Shown: positions 1 through 8,379, counted from the stretch's first letter. The stretch is 37,291 nt of DNA from Bacteroidales bacterium (GCA_016936505.1 JAFGXS010000059.1:1-37291); one strand, 5' to 3'. Program-made: numbers and translations. Notes: generated from the letters alone by a model not told the origin.

Positions 1-22
1 TAAATGCAATTAATTTTTTCAT
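1..22 (-). CDS. 5' end of a leftward gene (partial, unidentified)
   Basis: An ATG at 22-20 on the minus strand opens a frame reading MKKLIAF before it leaves the window. Lysines followed by hydrophobic residues look like the start of a signal peptide or lipoprotein. About 50 nt upstream lies a well-formed Bacteroidota promoter (69-100), which supports a real gene start. Only seven codons are visible, so no function can be given. Confidence 0.5.
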
Positions 23-68
23 GATAATTAAAAGTTGATTAAAACGATTTACAATTCCTCAAAGGCCA

Positions 69-100
69 CAAAAGTAAAAATTAATTTCATTACAAACAAA
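69..100 (-). promoter_or_regulatory. Bacteroidota-type promoter for the leftward gene
   Basis: On the minus strand a TTTG -33 box (100-97) is followed after 20 nt by TACTTTTG (76-69), matching the TAnnTTTG -7 consensus of the Bacteroidota primary sigma factor. The expected transcript start is about 40 nt upstream of the ATG at 22. Confidence 0.6.
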
Positions 101-162
101 ATATATTTACGTTAAGTCCATAGTAACAGGACATGGCATTTTTCTTTAAGTTCCTTTGAAGA

Positions 163-253
163 TGGCGGAGAGAGCGGGATTCGAACCCGCGATACCCTTT
201 AGGGGTATACACGCTTTCCAGGCGTGCCTCTTCAACCACTCGAGCACCTCTCC
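163..253 (-). tRNA. tRNA-Ser (GGA anticodon)
   Basis: The minus strand folds as a class II tRNA. The acceptor stem begins GGAGAGG and pairs with UCUCUCC, with a terminal G-U pair. The anticodon stem CACGC/GCGUG encloses the loop CUGGAAA, with anticodon GGA at 219-217. A long variable arm (AUACCC/GGGUAU) identifies serine, and the T arm contains GGTTCGAATCC. The CCA 3' end is encoded at 165-163. The mature body without CCA is 88 nt (166-253). Confidence 0.97.
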
Positions 254-265
254 TTTATGGGATGC

Positions 266-273
266 CAAAAGTA
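266..273 (-). promoter_or_regulatory. -7 element, probable tRNA-Ser promoter
   Basis: TACTTTTG on the minus strand lies 13 nt upstream of the mature tRNA 5' end, in the short gap after ansA. It matches TAnnTTTG exactly, but no clear TTTG box sits 19-21 nt upstream. The tRNA may therefore be transcribed partly from this site and partly by read-through. Confidence 0.4.
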
Positions 274-283
274 TAAAAATTTT

Positions 284-1315
284 CTATTCTACACTCATTT
301 CTCCCCTTAATGATGAATTCATCTTATTTTTAAGCTTCTCTAACGACAAATTCTGCCCCAGTAAAAACATTAATTTCGCTAAAACTGACTCGGTTGTACT
401 GTCATATCCACTAACTACACCCATTTCTTTTAATAAAAAAGAAGTATCATATTTTCCCTGTTCAACTGCTCCGGCCATACATTGGGTTACATTAACCAAA
501 AGCACACCCCTATCGACGGCTTCCTTTAACTCGTTCAAAAACCACTCATCTGTCATAGCATTACCCGCTCCGAAGGTCTCCAAAATAACCGCCTGCTGAT
601 CAGGAACCGATAAGATGGCGTGAACCAATTCGGCGGTTATTCCGGGAAAAAGCTTCAAAATCCCAACACGGCTGTTCAGATTTTTGTACACTTTCAGTTT
701 TTTAAAATTCGGTTTCAATATATTATGACGTTCAAACTTCACATAAACTCCAATCTCAGCTAATAAAGGATAATTGGGGGAGACAAATGCATTAAAGTTC
801 TCGGCATTATATTTTGATGTACGGTTAGCCCGCATCAAACGGTTCTCAAAATAAATACAAACCTCCGGGACAACCGGCAAATCATTTTCCCTTGCTGCTG
901 CCAGCTCAATAGCGGTTATAAAATTCTCTCTACCATCAGTTCTCAAAACACCCAGCGGCAGTTGTGAACCTGTAAAAATTACAGGCTTATTCAGATTTTC
1001 CAACATAAAACTCAAAGCAGACGCTGTGTATGACATAGTATCAGATCCATGCAAAATCACAAAACCATCATAGCTTTCATAATGCTTTTCTACCAACGAT
1101 GCCAACCTTACCCAATATTCCGGATTGGTATTACTGGAATCAATCAAAGGATCAAAGCTGTGAAAGTCCAACTGGTAATTGAATCGGCTCAGCTCAGGAA
1201 TCTGCTCATTAATTTTCTCAAAATTAAAGGGCTTAAGTGTTCCGGTTTTGGCATCCTGAATCATACCGATTGTCCCTCCGGTATAAATAATCAGTATTCT
1301 GATTTCTTCTTCCAT
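284..1315 (-). CDS. ansA: L-asparaginase, type I (cytoplasmic)
   Basis: Hydrolyses L-asparagine to aspartate and ammonia. The protein is 343 aa from the ATG at 1315. The N-terminal motif YTGGTIGM supplies the nucleophilic threonine (T12), and the second conserved block HGSDTM holds the D92/T93 pair. Both are diagnostic of the bacterial asparaginase/glutaminase superfamily. There is no signal peptide, as expected for the type I enzyme. A TTG codon at 1324 would add MNI, but it overlaps the tatD stop, so the ATG is preferred. This is the last gene of the minus-strand run GNAT-xseA-xseB-tatD-ansA. A role in nitrogen supply is a family inference. Confidence 0.92.
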   Translation of the reverse strand: MEEEIRILIIYTGGTIGMIQDAKTGTLKPFNFEKINEQIPELSRFNYQLDFHSFDPLIDSSNTNPEYWVRLASLVEKHYESYDGFVILHGSDTMSYTASALSFMLENLNKPVIFTGSQLPLGVLRTDGRENFITAIELAAARENDLPVVPEVCIYFENRLMRANRTSKYNAENFNAFVSPNYPLLAEIGVYVKFERHNILKPNFKKLKVYKNLNSRVGILKLFPGITAELVHAILSVPDQQAVILETFGAGNAMTDEWFLNELKEAVDRGVLLVNVTQCMAGAVEQGKYDTSFLLKEMGVVSGYDSTTESVLAKLMFLLGQNLSLEKLKNKMNSSLRGEMSVE

Positions 1316-1320
1316 AATGT

Positions 1321-2094
1321 TCAATTACGATTAAAAAAGAGTTGATCTGCTGTATTTGTAGTTATTTCTGCCACCTCTTCAATTCTCATTGTCTGAATTG
1401 CGGCTAATTTTTCTGCTATATATATAAGGTATGCACTTTGATTGCGCTTTCCCCTGAATGGAACCGGAGTAAGGTATGGGGCATCTGTTTCAAGAACAAG
1501 ATGTTCCATCGGGATCTGATTTACTACTTTATCAAGACCCGAATTTTTAAAGGTGAGTATTCCTCCTATTCCCATTTTAAACCCCGTATCCATCACCTTT
1601 TTAGCATCTTCCGGTGAACCTGTAAAACAATGAAAAACACCTTTCAAATCGTCGGTCAGTTCTTGTTTCACCAAGTTCAGCGTTAACTCAAAACTATTGC
1701 GTGTATGAATCGAAACAGAAAGTTTATATTCTTTAGCCCATTTCAGCTGACGGCGAAAAGCTTCAACCTGCTGTTCTCTAAAAGTCTCATCCCAGTATAA
1801 ATCGATACCTATTTCTCCTACTCCGAAATAATTTTTTGTAGCCAGTTCTTTTTTTACTAACGCCAGTTCGTCCTGAAAATTGTCATTTACCGAGGTTGGG
1901 TGCAACCCCATCATTGGGAAACAGTTTTTTGGATTACCCTTTACAAGGGTCATCATATTTGTCAGCGTTGCGCTATCGATATTAGGCAATAACATTTTTG
2001 TTACGCCATCATCAATTGCTTTTTGAACAATCTGTTGCCGATCTTCATCAAATTCTTCTACATACAAATGTGTATGTGTATCCGTAAAATTCAT
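1321..2094 (-). CDS. tatD: TatD family metal-dependent hydrolase/DNase
   Basis: A 257-aa amidohydrolase-fold protein, the usual length for TatD. The N-terminal metal motif DTHTHL (H7, H9) is present, followed by GEIGIDLYWD with the metal-ligand glutamate, a central SIHTRN histidine block, and LVLETDAPYLTPVPFRGKRN near the C-terminus, the TatD signature. Family members are 3'-5' exonucleases acting on DNA or RNA ends. Its position next to the exonuclease VII genes fits a nucleic-acid turnover or repair role. The stop overlaps the alternative TTG start of ansA, so the two are probably co-transcribed. Confidence 0.93.
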   Translation of the reverse strand: MNFTDTHTHLYVEEFDEDRQQIVQKAIDDGVTKMLLPNIDSATLTNMMTLVKGNPKNCFPMMGLHPTSVNDNFQDELALVKKELATKNYFGVGEIGIDLYWDETFREQQVEAFRRQLKWAKEYKLSVSIHTRNSFELTLNLVKQELTDDLKGVFHCFTGSPEDAKKVMDTGFKMGIGGILTFKNSGLDKVVNQIPMEHLVLETDAPYLTPVPFRGKRNQSAYLIYIAEKLAAIQTMRIEEVAEITTNTADQLFFNRN

Positions 2095-2129
2095 GGCACA
2101 AAATTAACAAAAAGAGGCTTATTCAGATT

Positions 2130-2345
2130 CTATTCATTGTTTGTGTTACGCACCTCATCCATTTCACTCAGTACCCGGTTTACTTCATCTGATGTTTCGT
2201 ACAACACTGTTTTACACACTTTTATTAATTCAGAAGCTCTTTTTACTTTTTTGGCTAAATCGTCAACCGGTATATCACCGGTTTCCATAGCTGCAACAAT
2301 TTGTTCCAGTTCGTCTATTGCTTTCTGATAACTCATTTCTTTCAT
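2130..2345 (-). CDS. xseB: Exodeoxyribonuclease VII small subunit
   Basis: A 71-aa acidic helical protein. The pattern SYQKAIDELEQIVAAMETGDIPVDDLAKKVKRASELIK is condensed here to its key parts: the LEQIV and E-xG-xIPVDDL segments are typical of XseB. Several copies bind one XseA to form the single-strand-specific nuclease. The ATG overlaps the xseA stop as ATGA (2345-2342), a classical translationally coupled arrangement. XseB itself is intact, whereas its partner xseA carries a nonsense codon, so its function depends on whether XseA is made. Confidence 0.9.
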   Translation of the reverse strand: MKEMSYQKAIDELEQIVAAMETGDIPVDDLAKKVKRASELIKVCKTVLYETSDEVNRVLSEMDEVRNTNNE

Positions 2346-3682
2346 GATTCAGAACTATTTTTAGTAATTTCTTCCACTTTTACTTTTAACTCACCATTAT
2401 ATAATTGGGTTGTTAAACTCACACCCTGAGGCAATACTCCAACATCAGTTACAGGTTTCCCATTATAATATGTTATACTATATCCTCTTCGCAATACATT
2501 CTCTGGTTTCAATAGAACAACTTGTTTTTCTATCATTTCCACTTTATTTTGTTGCTCTGTCAAATGCCTTTTCGCATATGTTTTAACGAGCTTTATCTGT
2601 GTCAACAGGTCTGCTTCTTTATTTTTAATCAAAGAAACCGGAACAAACTGAAACGAGGATTGCAGATTTTCAAGCCTATGTGATGCCTTATGCAACCTAA
2701 GTCTGGTATTTATATCAAACGCTTTAACCTGTTGTTTAAAATTTTGTTCATTCCGCTCCAGAATTTGTTTTGAGAGCCTTATTATCTTTTCCCGAGCTGT
2801 TTCTGTCCGAACCGAAAAATTATGGAATTGCTGTATTAAAAAATGCCCAGCCTCTGTTGGAGTAATTTTATTAGCATATGCCACCATTTGCACAATAGTT
2901 TCATTAGTAGAATGTCCTATTCCGGCAATTACCGGAAGCGGAAAAACTGCTACTGCCCGGGCCATCTGATAATGATCATAGGCACTTAATCCCACATCGC
3001 CTCCTCCGCCACGAATTATAGTTACCACATCGAAGTTATCTTTTATCTTTTGAATAGTTTCCAGTTGTGCAACTATTGATTCTATTGCTCCATCACCTTG
3101 TAACAAGGCAGGAAATAAACTCAGTTCAAATTTGTAATTCCAGCTATTCCCTTTAATTACATTTACAAAATCGCTGTAGCCCTTACTGGTTTCAACCGAG
3201 ATGACAGCTATTCTTTTGGGTAAAAGCGTAAAGTGAAGTTTCCTGTTCGAATCAAAAACACCTTCTTTTTTTAACTTTTCAATGTTTTCAAGTTTTTCTC
3301 TGGCCATCTCTCCCAAGGTAAACGAAGGTTCCACATCTACAATGTTCAAGGCTATTCCGTATTGCTCATGATAAGTTAACCGGGCCAGAAACAAGACCTT
3401 GATTCCTTCTTTTATCGGGTCACCAGTTATAGAAATAAATTTTCTGTTAATCTGTACAAAATGGCTTGACCAAATATTGGCTCTCATTTGCGCCACAACT
3501 TTTCCCTGTTGCTTTTCAACCAAGTCAGGGTAGCAATGTCCGCTTTTGGGATAAAAATTGAGTTTAGCTATTTAAGCAGTAATCCAATAGTGATCAGGAA
3601 AAGCATTGCTAACAACTTTTCTGAGTCCTGTGGATAATTCCAACAGGCTGTAGCTCTTTTTTCCATCTGATTCCTGCATCAT
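2342..3682 (-). pseudogene. xseA: Exodeoxyribonuclease VII large subunit, interrupted by an in-frame TAA
   Basis: Catalytic subunit of exonuclease VII, which degrades single-stranded DNA. Read from the ATG at 3682 the frame would give about 446 aa, the normal family length. Its 37th codon is TAA (3574-3572). Translation resumes in the same frame directly after it. The N-terminal OB-fold sequence runs HYWITA, stop, IAKLNFYPKSGHCYPDLVEK, and the stop falls where XseA proteins have a conserved Glu (WxxxEI). The rest is intact: RGGGGDVGLSAYD, then IAGIGHSTNET, NKITPTEAG, and the C-terminal RRGYSITYYNGKP. The next usable start, TTG at 3523 or ATG at 3487, would remove the first part of the OB fold. 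A single G-to-T change (GAA to TAA) explains it. It may be a young nonsense mutation, a sequencing error, or recoding. Confidence 0.85.
3572..3574 (-). other. In-frame premature TAA stop within xseA
   Basis: The codon TAA replaces the glutamate codon expected between WITA and IAKLN. It is exactly in frame with both the upstream 36 codons and the 409 downstream codons, and no compensating frameshift is seen. Confidence 0.85.
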
Positions 3683-3697
3683 TCAGCTTTGTCATCT

Positions 3698-4150
3698 TTA
3701 GGATTTCATCCATTCAAAAACACGATAATGATCTCCATCCATACCCAAACGGCTGTAAACCTGCATGGCACGGCTATTGGTTTTATCAACATACAAACGC
3801 AAACCACCTACTTCATCTTCTTTTTGAGCCCATTCTTTAATATGGTGATACATTTTTTGGAAAATGCCCTGACGACGCATTTCAGGCAACACATATACAG
3901 ACTGCATCCACCAAACCCATTTACTGCGCCAATCGCTCCACTCGTAGGTAATCAGTAATGACGCAATAATTTTTCCTTCGGAAACCGCAACATAGTATTT
4001 TCCTTTTTCCGGATCACGCATTACACTTAAAACCCCTGTCTGAACCTGATGCTGATTGAGTTCCAGATCCTCAGTTTCTTTGGCCATGAGAACCTGAAAT
4101 TTAGCAATAACTTCATGGTCTTCTTCGTTTGCTGTTCGTATTTGTATCAT
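3698..4150 (-). CDS. GNAT family N-acetyltransferase
   Basis: A 150-aa protein that probably transfers an acetyl group from acetyl-CoA to an unknown amine. The acetyl-CoA binding motif A is visible as SVYVLPEMRRQGIFQKMY (the RRQGIF loop), followed by the LRLYVDKTNSRAMQVYSRLGM motif B region in which Asn and Tyr are typical. Length and layout match single-domain GNATs. It ends 15 nt before the reconstructed xseA start and heads the minus-strand run. The substrate cannot be told from the sequence. Confidence 0.85.
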   Translation of the reverse strand: MIQIRTANEEDHEVIAKFQVLMAKETEDLELNQHQVQTGVLSVMRDPEKGKYYVAVSEGKIIASLLITYEWSDWRSKWVWWMQSVYVLPEMRRQGIFQKMYHHIKEWAQKEDEVGGLRLYVDKTNSRAMQVYSRLGMDGDHYRVFEWMKS

Positions 4151-4255
4151 GATTTTTGATATTTTTGACCGCTTGTTTCAATTAAACACATCCCCGAAAG
4201 AGTTTAAAAAAACCGGCCTGACGGGATGAGCAAATATAAATAATCTCAACAACAA

Positions 4256-6157
4256 ATGAGTGAACAAATCAAGCACGAATGTGGCATCGCCCTCGTCAGA
4301 CTTTTAAAACCTCTTGAATATTACCTTTCCAAATACGGAACATCAGTTTACGGACTCCAGAAGTTGCATCTGCTCATGCAAAAACAACACAACCGCGGAC
4401 AAGACGGAGCCGGAATAACATGCATTAAGTTTGATCTGCCTCCCGGTAAAAAATATATGAACCGGGTTCGTTCCAACTCATCCACACCACTACAGTCTAT
4501 TTTCAACAGGGTATACGACCAGCTCCAGGAAATTCAGGAACATCACCCCGACAGGCTAATTGACACACATTGGATGAAAAACAATGTGGATTTCACAGGA
4601 GAGTTATTTCTGGGACACCTGCGTTATGGAACCTACGGCGGTAACACATTAAAAAACCTGCATCCTCTAAAAAGAGCCAGTAATTGGAAAACCAGAAGCC
4701 TTTTGGTTGCCGGAAACTTCAACATGACAAATACTGATGAGCTGTTCCAAACCCTGGTAGAGTTAGGACAGTATCCTCAGGAAACATCAGATACCGTTAC
4801 TGTTTTGGAAAAAATAGGCCATTTTCTTGATGAGGAAAACGACCGTCTTTATTACGAGTTAAAAGATCAGGGGGTTTCTAAAAAAGATGCCACACAATAT
4901 TTAATCGAAAAGCTTGATCTATTACCCATTTTAAAAGACTCGGCCAAACGCTGGGATGGTGGTTATGTGATTGGCGGACTTTTAGGACATGGCGATGCCT
5001 TTGTTATGCGTGATCCGGCAGGAATCAGACCTGCATTTTATTATGCCGATGACGAGATTGTTGTTGCCGCGTCGGAGCGCCCCGTTATTCAAACAGCATT
5101 AAATGTTTCAATAAACAAGGTCCACGAACTGGAACCAGGCCACGCCCTCATTATCAAAAAAAACGGAACTATTCTAAATGAAGCTTTTATTGATCCTCTT
5201 CCCAAAAAAGCCTGCTCATTCGAACGCATCTATTTTTCACGGGGAACCGACAAAGATATTTATCTGGAAAGAAAAAAACTGGGAAGATTGCTCAGTAGGC
5301 CCGTTTTGGAAGAAATTGACTTTGACCTGAAAAATACTGTTTTCTCTTATATTCCCAATACTGCTTCAGTAGCCTTCAGGGGGTTGGTTGAGAGCCTGAA
5401 TGATTTTACAGCAGATCGGATCAAAGAAAAAGTATTCAAAGAACAGGGAAAATTAACTAAGGAAAGACTGGATGTAATATTTGAAACCAGGCCACGGATC
5501 GAAACTATTGCCGTAAAAGATGCCAAGCTCAGAACTTTTATCACTGCCGATACTCAGCGCGACGATTTGGTTGCCCATATTTATGATGTTACATACGGGG
5601 TTGTACGAAACGATATTGACACACTGGTCGTTCTTGACGACTCAATTGTTAGGGGCACTACTTTAAAACAAAGTATTATTCGGATTCTGGACCGGCTTCA
5701 CCCAAAAAAGATTGTCATTGTATCCTCAGCACCGCAAATACGTTATCCTGACTGCTATGGCATTGACATGGCGCGTTTGGGGGATTTTATTGCATTCAAA
5801 GCAACTATTCAGTTACTAAAAGACACCCATCAGGATCACATCATCAACGAGGTTTATAATTTATGTAAAGCGCAGGAAAAACTTCCAAAAGAAGAGATTG
5901 TAAATTATGTGAAAAAGATTTATAAACCTTTTTCTGTAAAGCAAATTTCTGACAAAATTGCTGAGTTGGTCACAACCAAAGATATCAAGGCTAAGGTTTC
6001 TGTTCTTTATCAAAGTATTGAACAACTTCACGAAGCCATTCCCAATCATACTGGCGACTGGTATTTTACCGGCGACTATCCAACTCCGGGAGGAAACAAA
6101 GTTGTGAACCAATCTTTTATAAATTACGTTGAAGGAAACAACAAAAGGGCTTATTAA
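4256..6157 (+). CDS. Amidophosphoribosyltransferase-like class II glutamine amidotransferase (long form)
   Basis: A 633-aa PurF-like protein. The N-terminal glutamine amidotransferase domain has a nucleophile Cys at residue 9 (ECGIALV), then QHNRGQDGAG, GHLRYGTYGG and RDPAGIRPAFYY. The C-terminal phosphoribosyltransferase domain has the PRPP loop DDSIVRGTT (461-469) and SSAPQIRYPDCYGIDM. Classical PurF enzymes are about 470-500 aa; the long form of about 630 aa is common in Bacteroidota, often beside a separate classical PurF. Cys9 would need removal of the eight-residue leader MSEQIKHE to become N-terminal. Expected activity is PRPP plus glutamine to phosphoribosylamine, the first step of purine synthesis, but a different acceptor is possible. 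It is divergent from the GNAT gene. Confidence 0.85.
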   Translation: MSEQIKHECGIALVRLLKPLEYYLSKYGTSVYGLQKLHLLMQKQHNRGQDGAGITCIKFDLPPGKKYMNRVRSNSSTPLQSIFNRVYDQLQEIQEHHPDRLIDTHWMKNNVDFTGELFLGHLRYGTYGGNTLKNLHPLKRASNWKTRSLLVAGNFNMTNTDELFQTLVELGQYPQETSDTVTVLEKIGHFLDEENDRLYYELKDQGVSKKDATQYLIEKLDLLPILKDSAKRWDGGYVIGGLLGHGDAFVMRDPAGIRPAFYYADDEIVVAASERPVIQTALNVSINKVHELEPGHALIIKKNGTILNEAFIDPLPKKACSFERIYFSRGTDKDIYLERKKLGRLLSRPVLEEIDFDLKNTVFSYIPNTASVAFRGLVESLNDFTADRIKEKVFKEQGKLTKERLDVIFETRPRIETIAVKDAKLRTFITADTQRDDLVAHIYDVTYGVVRNDIDTLVVLDDSIVRGTTLKQSIIRILDRLHPKKIVIVSSAPQIRYPDCYGIDMARLGDFIAFKATIQLLKDTHQDHIINEVYNLCKAQEKLPKEEIVNYVKKIYKPFSVKQISDKIAELVTTKDIKAKVSVLYQSIEQLHEAIPNHTGDWYFTGDYPTPGGNKVVNQSFINYVEGNNKRAY

Positions 6158-6166
6158 TCACCTCCG

Positions 6167-6195
6167 TTGTTTCGGAATTCTTTTTCGTACTTTTG
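6167..6195 (+). promoter_or_regulatory. Bacteroidota-type promoter for the LOG-family gene
   Basis: TTG (6167-6169) is followed after 18 nt by TACTTTTG (6188-6195). It begins 10 nt after the stop of the PurF-like gene and places the transcript start near 6202, which supports the ATG at 6215 rather than 6167. Confidence 0.5.
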
Positions 6196-6214
6196 CCTTC
6201 AAATCAAAAAAATC

Positions 6215-6811
6215 ATGACAAAAATCTGTTTGTTTTGTGGCTCCAGCATGGGCAACGATCCTGTATTTAAAAAAGCCGCCCGTGATGTAGCCGAATTTTT
6301 TGTGCAAGAAAACTTTAGCCTTGTGTATGGCGGAGCCAATGTTGGATTGATGAAGGTTCTTGCTGACATTATGATGGAACACCACAAAGAAGTAATTGGC
6401 ATCATGCCACAATCGCTCGTAGACAAAGAGGTAGCTCATGATAATATTACAGAACTAATTGTGGTTGACAGCATGGCTGAACGCAAAAAAATGATGATTG
6501 AACTTTCAGATTATTTCATTGCTTTGCCTGGAGGATTCGGAACTCTGGATGAAATGTCAGAAGTCATGACATTGAACCAGCTGAGAATATGTGATAAACC
6601 TATGGGAATCTTAAATACCAACGGATATTATGATAAACTATTGGATTTTATTGATCACTCCGTTGAAACCGGTTTTGTCCGCCCCGAATACAGACGCAAC
6701 TTAATGACAGCTCACAACATTAAGGAACTGGTCTCAAAAATGCAACAATATAAACCCCTGTCTATGACTAAATGGCTCAGCGATATAAAAGAAGACAGCT
6801 CAAAGAAATAA
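6215..6811 (+). CDS. LOG family protein (cytokinin riboside 5'-monophosphate phosphoribohydrolase type)
   Basis: A 198-aa Rossmann-like protein of the TIGR00730 / lysine decarboxylase-like group. It has ICLFCGSSMGND at the start, YGGANVGLM near residue 46, and the signature PGGFGTLDEMSE. Characterised members hydrolyse nucleoside 5'-monophosphates, releasing ribose 5-phosphate and a free base. The old lysine decarboxylase label is wrong. The in-frame ATG at 6167 lies within the promoter, so 6215 is chosen; this also gives the usual length. Its stop TAA ends at 6811, directly abutting the stop of the convergent comM gene with no bases between. Confidence 0.9.
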   Translation: MTKICLFCGSSMGNDPVFKKAARDVAEFFVQENFSLVYGGANVGLMKVLADIMMEHHKEVIGIMPQSLVDKEVAHDNITELIVVDSMAERKKMMIELSDYFIALPGGFGTLDEMSEVMTLNQLRICDKPMGILNTNGYYDKLLDFIDHSVETGFVRPEYRRNLMTAHNIKELVSKMQQYKPLSMTKWLSDIKEDSSKK

Positions 6812-8350
6812 TCAATCACCCCAACTTTCGCGATCTAAGCTTCTGTACTGAATGGCTTCAGCCAGATGCATCGGTTTAATATTTTCACTTTCATCCAAAT
6901 CAGCAATGGTCCGTGAAACTTTTATGATACGGTCATAAGCTCTTGCAGAAAGGTGCAGCTTTTCCATCGCATTTTTAAGTAATTGCTTGCCTCCATCGTC
7001 CAACTGACAATACTTATTTAAATCCTCGTGGGTCATTTGTGCATTGCTATACACTTTTGGGTTATTCTTATAGCGCTTTTCCTGAACCTTTCTGGCTTTC
7101 ATTACGCGGTTACGGATTTCTTCACTTCTCTCTGAAGCAGGAGCTTCGGCCAGTTCTTTAAAAGGAACAGGAACCACTTCAACATGTAAATCAATACGAT
7201 CAAACAACGGTCCCGAGATACGATTTAAATATTTCTTTACAGAACCGGGAGCACAAACACAGCTTTTCGTGGGATGATTATAATACCCGCAGGGACAAGG
7301 GTTCATTGCCGCTACCAACATAAAGCTGGCAGGATATTCCACCGTTACTCTTGCTCTTGAGATTGTAACAACTCTATCCTCCATGGGTTGACGCATTACC
7401 TCAAGTACACTTCTTTTGAACTCGGGAAGTTCGTCCAGAAACAACACGCCATTCTGAGCCAATGATATTTCACCAGGCTGAGGATATGTTCCTCCGCCCA
7501 CTAATCCGGCATCGCTAATAGTATGATGTGGTGAACGAAATGGTCGGCTCGTAAGCAAAGAGGTTTCGGTTCCAAGCAGTCCGGCTACTGAATGAATTTT
7601 TGTGGTTTCCAAAGCTTCATTCAAAGTTAATGGAGGCAATATGGAAGATATTCTTCTGGCCAGCATGGTTTTCCCCGAACCCGGAGGCCCAATCATTATT
7701 ACGTTATGACCTCCGGAAGCTGATATTTCCAGAGCTCTTTTAATATTTTCCTGACCTTTTACATCAGAAAAGTCAACATCAAAAAAGTTTAATTTTTCAA
7801 GAAATATACTTTCTCTGTCAAGATGTACAGGCTCTAAAACAGATTCCCCTTCCAGAAAATCACAAACTTCCAGAATATTTTCCGCACCATAAACGTCTAT
7901 TCCTTCAACAATTGCAGCTTCCTCTGCATTTTCACGAGGAACAATCACCCCTTTAAAACCATTTTCTTTGGCAACCAAAGCAATAGGCAGTGCCCCTTTT
8001 ATTGATTTAATGCTTCCATCAAGAGAAAGCTCACCCATAATAACATAATCTTTCAACCGCTCATCTGATATCTGCTGAGAAGCCGCCAATAATCCAATAG
8101 CAATAGGCAAATCATAAGCTGAACCTTCTTTTTTCATGTCGGCCGGAGCCATATTAATAACGACACGCTGCCGTGGAAATTTTCTTCCCACATTATTCAG
8201 CGCAGCCAGTACTCGTTCGTGACTTTCCTTAATTGCATTATCAGGCAGGCCCACAAGAAAAAATTTTGAGCCCTTACCCACGTTAACTTCAATAGTAATT
8301 ATCTGTGCATTGATACCGAAAATGGCGCTTCCATAGGTTTTCACTAACAT
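6812..8350 (-). CDS. ComM/YifB family Mg chelatase-like AAA+ ATPase
   Basis: A 512-aa protein starting MLVKTYGSAIFGI, the family's conserved N-terminus. It has an N-terminal Lon-protease-like domain, Walker A GPPGSGKT (221-228), Walker B GVLFLDELPEF, a cysteine cluster NPCPCGYYNHPTKSCVC, and the C-terminal end IQYRSLDRESW. ComM in other bacteria is a helicase that helps branch migration when incoming DNA is integrated during natural transformation. A start at 8404 is open but lies upstream of a -7 element (8372-8379) and adds a non-conserved segment. It follows the gldB-like gene by 56 nt. Confidence 0.92.
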   Translation of the reverse strand: MLVKTYGSAIFGINAQIITIEVNVGKGSKFFLVGLPDNAIKESHERVLAALNNVGRKFPRQRVVINMAPADMKKEGSAYDLPIAIGLLAASQQISDERLKDYVIMGELSLDGSIKSIKGALPIALVAKENGFKGVIVPRENAEEAAIVEGIDVYGAENILEVCDFLEGESVLEPVHLDRESIFLEKLNFFDVDFSDVKGQENIKRALEISASGGHNVIMIGPPGSGKTMLARRISSILPPLTLNEALETTKIHSVAGLLGTETSLLTSRPFRSPHHTISDAGLVGGGTYPQPGEISLAQNGVLFLDELPEFKRSVLEVMRQPMEDRVVTISRARVTVEYPASFMLVAAMNPCPCGYYNHPTKSCVCAPGSVKKYLNRISGPLFDRIDLHVEVVPVPFKELAEAPASERSEEIRNRVMKARKVQEKRYKNNPKVYSNAQMTHEDLNKYCQLDDGGKQLLKNAMEKLHLSARAYDRIIKVSRTIADLDESENIKPMHLAEAIQYRSLDRESWGD

Positions 8351-8371
8351 AACTTTCAGAGTTGGTCCTCC

Positions 8372-8379
8372 CAAAGTTA
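8372..8379 (-). promoter_or_regulatory. -7 element upstream of the comM-like gene
   Basis: TAACTTTG on the minus strand, an exact TAnnTTTG match, lies 22 nt upstream of the ATG at 8350 in the gap after the gldB-like gene. No good TTTG box is seen at the usual distance. Confidence 0.35.

Noticed and set aside
156..599. 147-codon plus-strand open frame over the tRNA and the end of ansA
   Set aside because: It runs through the tRNA-Ser and antisense to ansA and has no recognisable domain.
1316..1324. TTG start for ansA
   Set aside because: It overlaps the tatD stop and adds only MNI before a normal ATG.
3572..3574. Alternative genetic code with TAA as a sense codon
   Set aside because: TAA ends several intact genes here, for example the GNAT gene (3700-3698), the LOG gene (6809-6811) and the S41 protease, so TAA is a stop in this organism.
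4231..4238. TATATTTG on the minus strand as GNAT promoter, and TATTTTTG at 4160-4167 for the PurF-like gene
   Set aside because: Both match the -7 consensus, but neither has a -33 box at 19-21 nt, and both lie about 80 nt or more from the start, so they are not listed as features.
6167..6214. Earlier ATG for the LOG-family gene
   Set aside because: It coincides with the promoter (TTG-N18-TACTTTTG), and the added 16 residues are not conserved.
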